Origin: Priapulus caudatus
Taxonomy: Eukaryota; Priapulida; Priapulimorpha; Priapulimorphida; Priapulidae
NCBI RefSeq assembly: GCF_000485595.1
Contig: NW_014577995.1
Coordinates: 59,858 to 86,319 of the forward strand
Length of the DNA stretch: 26,462 nucleotides
Reading direction: 5' to 3'
Part shown: one piece after another, positions 1 to 9,500 of the stretch
Numbering within the stretch: the stretch's first letter is position 1
Layout: each line of letters begins with the position of its first letter
Position numbers and translations under genes: made by a program
The notes under the pieces: model-generated
What the model was told of the DNA's origin: nothing
Database searches by the model: none
The model's input: only the letters and a program-made list of their open reading frames with translations

Positions 1-629
1 TTCAATCGCTCCGTCAGATCATGTCCGCAGAAAATGTCTAAAATCTGCCATGTGCCCCATTGATCTTTGACCTGTGGCCTCCAATATCGGCACAGTGATG
101 GCTTTTCCTACCATGATGCTATACACTGACTATCACGAGCCTAGGTCGAGCCGTTTAGATTTGTGCCGCAATTCTGAATTTCCTCCCTATACCTTAAGTT
201 AAGGAGTGAATGTTCCCCCTTATTTTACACCTCTTGACCTTTGACCCGAAGCTGGGGGTCAAAAAAACGAGTTGGGATGTCGACGATCCCCCCCGATGTG
301 CCGAATATCGTGACCGTACGTCGAGTGGTTAAGATTTGTGCCCAACTGTTGACGGACGGACGCACGCACGCACGGACGGACGGGCGGACGGACGATCGTG
401 CGATTCTACAAGCTGCATCTGACTATGTCAGATGAGCTAAAAAGGCATATGTTTATATAAAATATGTAATATGAGAATGCAGGCAATTACCATGATAGCT
501 CAAAAGGGTTTTTAGAGTTGTGCCAGCAATAGGGCATGGTGGGAAATCGAATTCGACACACGACGTAACATTGCATGCAACAAAATGGAATTTTGCAGAC
601 GTTGAAACATGACAGACAACGTGACTCAC

Positions 630-746
630 CAAACGGCCAGCATTTTGTTCCTTCAGTGTATTGTACTGTTCCATTAGAGGGCCTCTGTGGTTCTCCCACT
701 GGTTTCCTAGGTTAACCAGCCGTTGGGCACTGTTGTCTATCACATT
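630..746 (-). pseudogene. Displaced intact copy of CCDC22 exon 10
   Basis: It has an AAT start after ttag, 39 codons including NVIDNSAQRLVNLGNQWENH and MEQYNTLKEQNAGRL, and a gtgagt donor. It joins in phase to the exon 9 copy (AKLQ then NVIDNSAQR, human AKLQLVVENSAQR). It is labelled pseudogene because of its position beyond the stop; by sequence it is the better exon of the pair. Confidence 0.85.
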
Positions 747-1110
747 CTAACTCGGGAAACCAAAACATAACAGTAAATACCATTTTACTGAGTGAAATTA
801 GTATCATTACTTGTTTGTATTTGTCCCTACAACAACTGATATCTCAGGCGTAATAGTAGACCATGCAGCAATATGTTCATACCACTTAGATATAATCGAA
901 GAAATACCCGCTTGCATCACATGTCTCCAAACCAAAGGGACAGGTTGGGATGCCACTTGGTAGAACTTTGGAAAAACACACAATTAACAATAGTTCTATT
1001 TGCGCTTGATGCTGGTAGATGAGCAGCTTGTATAGAGACAGCATTATCAGATGTTTAGGAGGGTGCTTTCATGCTTCACGGGATGTGACACTGATCTCTG
1101 AGTTACACAC

Positions 1111-1230
1111 CTGTAGCTTGGCAATGTTATTCTCTGCATCTGGAAGCAGGTCTAGCACACGTTTCTTGACCTTGTAGGTGACCTCTGCCGTCTTATTCGT
1201 CTGTACCAACTCACTAAGCTCCTCTTTTAA
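1111..1230 (-). pseudogene. Displaced intact copy of CCDC22 exon 9
   Basis: Forty open codons, LKEELSELVQTNKTAEVTYK then VKKRVLDLLPDAENNIAKLQ, lie between a ttatcag acceptor and a gtgtgt donor. The family motif LLPD..NLAKLQ is preserved. This copy, not the in-place one, gives the expected protein. Confidence 0.85.
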
Positions 1231-1444
1231 CTGATAAACGAAATTGTTATTTTTATTTTACTGTTTGTAGTCACTGACACGCAGAATATGTCTAAACACT
1301 ATAGTAATACATGAAGTGGAATAGTTACGGTAACAAAGAGTGATAGGCAAATAATAGGCAACAAAGAGTAGCACGAATCCCTCAATGTCAGCTTAATCAC
1401 ATCACTCACAGTCCCAGAATGAACCAAGGCATAGTCTACCATAT

Positions 1445-1560
1445 TTAGTGCGTTCGATTTGCTTCCCCAGAGCCACCTGGGTTAACCTGGGTACGAAATC
1501 GAACGCATCTGGGTTAGGGAAGATAAACGAACGGTTTTTGGGTTAACCCGGGTTAATTAT
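1445..1560. mobile_element. Small palindromic element at duplication edge
   Basis: TGCGTTCGATTT (1448-1459 region) is mirrored by AAATCGAACGCA (around 1496-1507), with GGGTTAAC-type blocks between and after. A 25-base part of its left end recurs inverted at 10560-10584. No target-site duplication was identified. Confidence 0.45.
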
Positions 1561-1843
1561 CATGGATGCCAGTGACAAGAAAAAAAGAATAACAATTGCA
1601 ATCTTATTATTAATGAAATTTAAGAATGAGCACACAGTAGCAGATACAGCAACATCCGGGAACTTCGTGTGAACTTGCTTCCCAAAATGGCGGTTGTGGC
1701 GACCCATGACCTACTACGCTATGATTGGAGAGTGGTCTATCTTGTGCCTACGGCACTCTAGAATCTTTGATTAGTACCAACAACTCTGCCAACAAGTATA
1801 ACGCTCTTGCCAGGTGCTGCTACCTAGTGGCCAGATAAGTAAT

Positions 1844-1849
1844 TTTATT
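1844..1849 (-). promoter_or_regulatory. Candidate CCDC22 polyadenylation signal
   Basis: AATAAA on the coding strand lies about 300 bases past the stop. Position and sequence fit a 3' end; no transcript evidence is available. Confidence 0.4.
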
Positions 1850-2149
1850 GCAACCCATTAAGAATACGAAGTCTAATTACATAGCTATGGAACGATATAC
1901 CTACCACGCTTACACAGAGCAGCTGCACAATTATGCAAGTGAAGGCAAAGTTTGGAGAAATCTAATTGGAACTAATAATCGTTCAACCAAAAATGATCAG
2001 TTGAATAAATGCATTCCACATTATATTCGTATTGATCGTGAGGCTCACGGTTGAAACACTTTACTGTCATACCATGACTACAGGCCTATAGGACTACATC
2101 CATGTCCACATAAAGACATAGACTCGAAGTAGGAACACTAGTCGTGTTA

Positions 2150-2266
2150 CTACTGTAGTTGTTTGAGTTGAGACATCAGCGCGGCATTCTCCTTCTTCAT
2201 CTCATGGTAATCGGCCTGGATTCGCTGAAGATTGGCAAGTGTTCTCTTGTTGCTCTCCGACTCAAT
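2150..2266 (-). CDS. CCDC22: CCDC22 exon 17 with stop codon
   Basis: It starts IESESNKRTLANLQRIQADY (human IETELGKKTLSNLEKIREDY), continues HEMKKENAALMSQLKQLQ and stops with TAG at 2152-2150, followed at once by TAA. Length past the conserved block is as expected, so the C-terminus is complete. Confidence 0.96.
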   Translation of the reverse strand: MESESNKRTLANLQRIQADYHEMKKENAALMSQLKQLQ

Positions 2267-3443
2267 CTAAGCGACAAATAATTAACAGAGGATATTACAA
2301 AGATGACACTCACCCCCTAACTCAGCATCTAACCTTCAGTACCTTCAGCACATCTTCATTCAGTAACATGCCGTCCTACAGACAATGACATCAACAGTAG
2401 AAAGTAAATTCATCAAGGGCTGCGACCGCATACGTCAACTATGTTACACACCTGGTCCTCTAGATCACGGATCTCTCTCATGATCACTCCCGTGTCCTCT
2501 ACCGTCTTGATGAGTTGACTGCAGTTCTGCAATCGAGAGACAAAAACGTATTGATTTACAATGCGACAAACACTCCAGATGCAGAGTACGGGTTGCTCAG
2601 GGGGTACATTTTATGTAAACTTATTAACTGAGTTTAGCTCAGAAAGGAAAGGCCACTAGAAGGCTTAATTTGCTTGCGAAGGTGTTTCAGGATGTCACGT
2701 GGTGGAATCCCAATGCAGTTTCTCAATTCATTCAGGTTAGCATTTGTTTACGAGATAAAGAGGTGTTCTAAAGGTCAGCACAGCTATAAATAATTAACAT
2801 ACACACATTTGTATGACATCAGAAAATGATGAGATGTCAACAGCTTTCATCAAGACCATAATATCAGTAGTCTATCAATAGTCTGTCTATTGATAGACTC
2901 CTGATAATATGATATATATATAGGATATATACATATAGGAGATGTATATAAACAAACATATATATATATATATATAAAATATATGAATTATATTTAGGAG
3001 CGATATATGTGCCTGGGGATATTCAGCAATCCCGAGAAACCATGGATTGTGAACACCTACTCACCTCATGTAGAGACGCAAGATATTTGTAAGCCTTTCT
3101 CACCGATTCGTCCTTCTTGGCATCCTGTGACAACAAACGTCAATGTCAGATACCGAGGAGTTTAGTTCTTTATGAAGCAAAATATGATTTGGCCTCGGTT
3201 GTATATCCGACCCTTGAATAAAAGCTCTATACAAAAACAATACCAGGCATTTCTCATAAGAATATGGTGAGATACCTTGAATATGAGCTCATCCGTGACG
3301 GTAAACGTGCGATCCAGCTTGCCTGACAGAACATTAATCTCCTTCTGCACCTCCTTTGTGTCACTCAACACCTGCCAGAAGTTAAAGAATATAGCTATAC
3401 GGTGGTTACACACACATAAGATTAGCTAAGCTTAATGTATCTT

Positions 3444-3500
<57 letters not shown>

Positions 3501-6500
3501 CTATAGGTGATGTAGAGGAACTGCCTATAGTAGTTCAAAGAGGTACAATTATTTTGATTCATGTAATGAACCGTTTGATGTCGGTAGTTCTCGGCATCTT
3601 AAAATTACCCCATAGATTAAATTATGACTATATATGAACGATCTACCACACAATATGAGCTGCTTACAACCACCACAACAATATGGCGGCATACGTTCCC
3701 GCCTTTGTTTCTTTGTAGCAACAGTCTCTTAGATAAGATAATGACGTTGTTGGAACTATATATCGTATATGCCCTGTATCCCAGTTGAGGTCACAATTTC
3801 GTAGATCGCAGACATGACCAATAAAATGCCTATTGCATACAAATATTTCACACAACTAATCAGGCTGGCAGAGAGTTGATATATGATGAGGTATTAGATC
3901 ACCGCTGCTCGTGGTACAAAATGTTTTCCATTATAACGATGATTATTTTTATATAGCCAAAGACTGAAGGATTAATATAGATAATCGGCGCGCACTTTTT
4001 GCGAGTAAAAATTGTGATTTGTGAGTAAAAATTTAACACGAACGGTCATGATGAAGTACTACTAGTATATATATATAAGGTTGCATATAATGAAAATGCT
4101 ATTCCCTATTTATATTTAAGAGTCCTGATTTCAGGTTGCCATATAAAAGCTCTATTTATAAAGAGTACGAAACTTTTTTACACGTAGTTAGCTTTCACTT
4201 CCCTCGGTTTGGCTATAAACCATTCCAAAATCATCCTTCCAATGCCACAATGCAAGCTATTATATTATACATAATTTGAACATGTTTGCTTTCATTGACA
4301 TATAGAAGTGTGAAAGCATAGACGCGCGCGCACGAACGCACGCACGCACGCACGCAGACACGTGCATATATGTGCACGTACGGCTATTATAGTAATACAT
4401 GGTATTGCTCATAACATCAATGTGTGCATGTAACGTAGGAATAGTACGGTGGATTACCACCAATTGGCTGACCGTTTTTATACCAAAAACGTATTCGCTT
4501 TCTGCAATGTGCTATATGTGTGTGTATATGCGCCCGCATACGTCGTACGTGCGTGCAGGCGCGCCCACACACACACGCACAAGCACACTCACGCTCCTAC
4601 ACTCATCAAGAACCAAACAGATAGATATACACATTACTTGTAGTTTTGTACACTGTTTAATTTGGACTTTCGGATAGAGAAGGCTGGACGTATCCCCTCC
4701 ATTGGCTGTTGCACACGAGTAGTTGTGAAAGTAATCTGTTTATTCATTATAAAGTAAAATAATAAAGTGCAGAAATGTGTAAATCCTGCCCTGGTTCTTG
4801 TCAATTCTTAACTATTTCTTGTGTTTTATGTTACGAATACAAATTTGCATTTGGTATATTATTAGTAGCCGCCTCGCGGTGGCAACATTAATACGTTATA
4901 GTTGTAATATAATGGCAAGAACATATGGAAAAACTTGTTCATATATATAATAGGAATAGTAGTATACCCGCAATCAATTATTAAAGTATTTTCCTTACTT
5001 CCTCTACCCAATCCAATAGAAAAAAAGGCACGCTGCGAGCACCCACAATGAGAGAGGCTGGCATTAGCATAATCTAATCGTCATCATCCCACTTCATCAT
5101 CATCATCGTTGTCGTAGCAGTATAGTCACTATCTCCCACCAAGCAATGGTAACACCGAATATTCTAAAGCCTCCCATTCTCGCATCGGTGCCATCCGCGT
5201 GTAGATCCGTAAACTTCACCTCACGTGGATAGAATGTTCATAGCGTCTCAGCGTCTCAGTAGTCTCCAGGAGGTGAACCCCGTACAGAATCAGAGGAAGG
5301 GGAAGGAATTAACCTGTATGATACAGGCGGTATGTTCCGCTTCACTACACTAACCGTTAGGTAGTTCAAGGTTGTTGAAGGTTAGTGTAGCTCAAGGGGT
5401 CGTCGTCGTATCAGGTACTACAGATATGTACCCGAGGTACATATATGTATACACAAAGTGTACCAGACTTGTACTACAGAAGTAGGAATGAAAGTGTCAA
5501 TGACACTGTAGCTCACCACAAAAAAGGACACAAATGAGTGAGTAAGAAGAAGTCAGTTTTAATTGAGCAACCATCGACGTACATTATAGAAACGATTGCC
5601 ATCTGTATATCGCAATAATAATTTATAAACCAAAATGAATCACAATTCGTGACCGTAGATGGCGCTATACCCGCTTTGTAGCGATGGCGTTTGAAATAAA
5701 TAGGTTACAGGGGCGTAGCCAGGATTTTCAAAGTTGTAGGCACGACTATCTGAGCGGAGCGCCACCATCGGTTGGCCCGGAGCGTACAAGAAAATTTTTG
5801 GTTTTACAAACCCCCCAGATGGCCGGAAACGGCCCTTCCTGAGTGTTCATTCTGGTTCCCTGACCTCTTGCTAACTTGAGACACCTAATTCAATATCACT
5901 TTTAAACCCAAAAAACACAAACGAGTTAAAATAGTGTTACGAACGAGTTAAAATGTTAAAAAACTGACAAAATCGGATCCTAGTCCTTTTCGGCGGGTAG
6001 AGTGTTGAATGAAACGGCACGCGATAGAAATGACAGCCTAGATGACAGAAGAATAGGTCACCTAATTTAGCCATATTCTTGCTACATTCATTTCAATAGT
6101 TTTTCCTGCCTAGACTCTTAAACTCGTCCAGCAATCTTATGGATTTGAATTATGGGTGTTTTAAAAAAAAAGATAACTTGGCCAAAAAAAGTGTAGGCCC
6201 GGGCCTACAGTGCTACATACTGGCTACGCCCCTGGGTTATGCTGCGTTCCGACATGTTTTGTAAAACTTTACTCTAATATAGACGTTTTATCGGCAGGGT
6301 GGAGAGGAAATACCAATTTTGCATTAAAGATATTGTCAATGAAATCTTGTAAAACGAACCAGACGAGTGTGACACCACAGACTGTTTGTGTCTATATAAT
6401 ATGCTATATAATTGCCAAACCCTACCTAATTTGCATAATTTTTTTTTTCATATCAAAACCCCTAGCCCTTATTCATTCACATACCAAAAATGAGCAAAAT

Positions 6501-9500
6501 CCGTTGAACCTGAACTGACTAATGGCAATTCCCATTGTGGCCAAAAAATTGCCGTGGCTCGAAAGTACGTGGACTGGCGTGCTCCAAAATAGGACGTTTA
6601 ATATGGGAGCATAGCAGTAACAACTATACCCAATTTCAAACATGTGGGCCAAACGGTTCCTGAGTTATCGTTGACCGTAGCGAAATGTTGACGGACGGAC
6701 GGACGGACGGACCGACGGACGGACGGACGTACGACGGACGACGACCCATGGCAATAGCTCAGCTTGACGATGTCAAGGTGAGCTAAAAACGGGAAAAATA
6801 GTGCTATTTCACGACAACATTATTCTACTTTGCCTGCGAGTCTAGAATAATTTTATGGTATTGCATTAAGCAGAATTCTTTGCTCTCTAAAACAAGACCA
6901 ACCGCTTGTCAATACGATACTCCTAAGCTGAGATATTGGCTCCTAAACCTCCCCTCCCACATGCCTCACGCCGCCTCGCATCCAGCTTATTCAGCAACCT
7001 AAACGCCCCTAAGCATTTTGGCTATCGATTTCCGTCACCGCTTGGAGCGCTGATAATTGATGTCACATGCCCAAATTTGGTACTCTTACTACACCATATA
7101 GTAACTGAGCTGCGTTGTAGAGACTTAATTTAGAAAACATTGCCGGCTCCATCATGACGGGCATTAGCCGTGCTAGGAAAGATAATGGGAGATAAGGGCA
7201 TAGGCGATGCCCCCGAAAGTCACCTATGATAACCGAAACGCCGTTCATTCATAAAGTTATAGCGGAAAAACCGAACTCTCACGAAGCAACCTTAGGGGCG
7301 TTTAGGTTGCTGAATAAGCTGGATGCGAGGCGGTGTGAGGCATGTGGGAGGGGAGGTTTAAGAGCCAATATCTCAGCCTAGGAGTATCGTATTGACAAGC
7401 GGTTGGTCTTGTTTTAGAGAGCAAAGAATTCTGCTTAATGCAATACCATAAAATTATTCTAGACTTGCAGGCAAAGTAGAATAATCATGTCGTGAAATAG
7501 CACTATTTTCGCGTTTTTCTGTTGTACACTCTAGGTATTATTAGCTCTTGATATATATATATATATATATACAGTCCAACTAATTTTCTTTTTATATCGG
7601 TTTTATTCTAACATTTTAGCGAAACACCTGTTCTTAATGAATGACACTTCCGGCACTTCCCTTGAGTAGCTGTTATATAGTGAAAACACCCCTATCGAAA
7701 AAACCTCGCTATTTTTAAACGACACTGAGCATATTCTCGAAGCGACAGCTATAGTGTGAAACCACCTCTATGGAACAGACATCTGTCTATAAAGGACACT
7801 TTGGGGGTTTCCCTTAGTGTCCACTATGTACGGGTTTGACTGTGTTTATATTCACATAGACGTGTAAAGATATTTGCTCGTGTTCTGTGTAGCGTACCAA
7901 AGAGAACGTGTGTACAGTGCCTGCCTACCTTCTGGATATCCTGGTTTTGCTTGTTAATGTTTGTGATGATTTCCAAAATTCGTTTCGTGTACGCTGCTCT
8001 ATTCACGTCCTTTGTTGTTCGTTCGTACTCTGCCACCTATAAGCAAAGCATTGACACATTTAATTCGGTTGAGATTTATTTCTTTGGGTGTACCTAAAGC
8101 TAACATCACTAGCTGCCTCGCTAGATGCTGTAGATCAAAAATGTGCTTAAATTTTGTAGTGTTTCGTTTAAAATTGCCGAACGTGGCATCAGAGAGTGAG
8201 TGCTCCCGATCCTGGGTTGTGTGCTAACATGACGGCATACCAGTTGTTTATAGAGGTCATCTTTGGCACGCGTATCTGTAGCGAGAGCCCTCATCTTCTC
8301 TCTCAGACGCTTGATCTCTTCAAGCTTCTTCTCCGTTTCCGACTGCAAGAAGTGGATTCTTATCGTATGGCTCGTAGTTGGGCATGATCACAGATATTAA
8401 CCATTTTAATGCATACAAGTGCGCGCGAGCGACAGCGCTCATCTAACGTCTACTGCGTGACTCTGTGGTGAGTGGTGGGTATCTAGTAAACCTGTTAGTC
8501 CCAATGTGTCACATACACGCCGAACAGTGAATGCACAGGGATGGTATCCAGGAACCTTCTCAAAGGACATGTTTGTTCGGATCGTTATGAAGCTTCGCAC
8601 GAGATGGCGCGTACGTTTAAGTGTCTTCAGATTAAAGATGGAAGCTCCCATCGTACCATAGTAGCAACCAACTATTTGCAAGACAGAATAGCATAAGCAA
8701 CTCATCCATTTACCTACGCAAGCCACAGGCTGCAATAGAGAGCTGCCCACCTGTAAACTAATTACACGCAGGCAAAACTACAAGTACCACCACATGCACT
8801 GGCAGTGGCCACTGGCAGTGGCATACGTTTACATGTAAAATACTGACAGTACAAAATGCCATAGAAATTATAGGATTTAAGGAGCATAAACTTCTTCAAC
8901 CAAATTTAGTTTTGAAATTTCACTGTGACATTGTACCTCGTAATCCAGGCATGTATAGATTCTACTAGCAAACCCGCAGTCAATTCTTTCTAACAGACAG
9001 TAACAAATCATGTTTAACCCTCCTCTTGAGGTCAAAGGTTATCACACTTACTCTTCGCATGTCAGCAGAAGGACATTTCATGGTCCTTTCAATAAAGCCA
9101 TAAAAATGCTAGGTCACCGCTGAAGAAAAAAGTTTTCAATCGCTCCGTAGACCATGTCCTCAGAAAATGTCTAAATCTCCCCTGTGCCCATTGACCTTTG
9201 ACCTTCAATTTCGGCACAGTGATGGCTTTTCCTACCATGATGCTTTACACGACTATCACGCAGCCTAGGGTCGAGCGTTTAGATTTGTGCCGCAAATTCT
9301 GCATTTCCTCGCCTATGACCTTAAGTTAAGGAGTGAATGTTCCTCTTTTTTAACAACCTCTTGACCTTTGACCTTTGACCCAGCTTCGACATCCCAACTC
9401 GTTTTGACGATTCCCCCCGATGTGCCGAATATCGCTCGACCGTAGCGTCCGAGCGGCTTAAGATTTTGTGCCAACTGTTGACGGACGGACGCACGCACGG

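Larger units (their letters stand above)
1..1416. repeat. Second copy of a CCDC22 internal segment (pairs with 9135-10552)
   Basis: The stretch matches 9135-10552 base for base apart from many one- or two-base indels and a few substitutions. It includes the dispersed GACG-type repeat (to 443), exon 10 copy (630-746), the intron, exon 9 copy (1111-1230) and the flank to CCCAG at 1416. It is in the same orientation, about 9.1 kb from its partner, and runs off the left edge of the window. It lies past the CCDC22 stop, so in this assembly it is not part of the main gene model. Confidence 0.93.

Noticed and set aside
361-400. CRISPR-like short tandem repeats (GACG/GGAC) at four places
   Set aside because: They are tetranucleotide tandems without spacers, inside animal mobile elements.
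241-435. Short open frame with TDGRTDARTDGRTDD-like tail
   Set aside because: It is a translation of GACG tandem repeats in a dispersed element; the same applies to 24060-24269.
8439-8750. 103-codon minus-strand open frame
   Set aside because: It lies in CCDC22 intron 10, has no recognised motif, and the flanking exons 10 and 11 join correctly without it.
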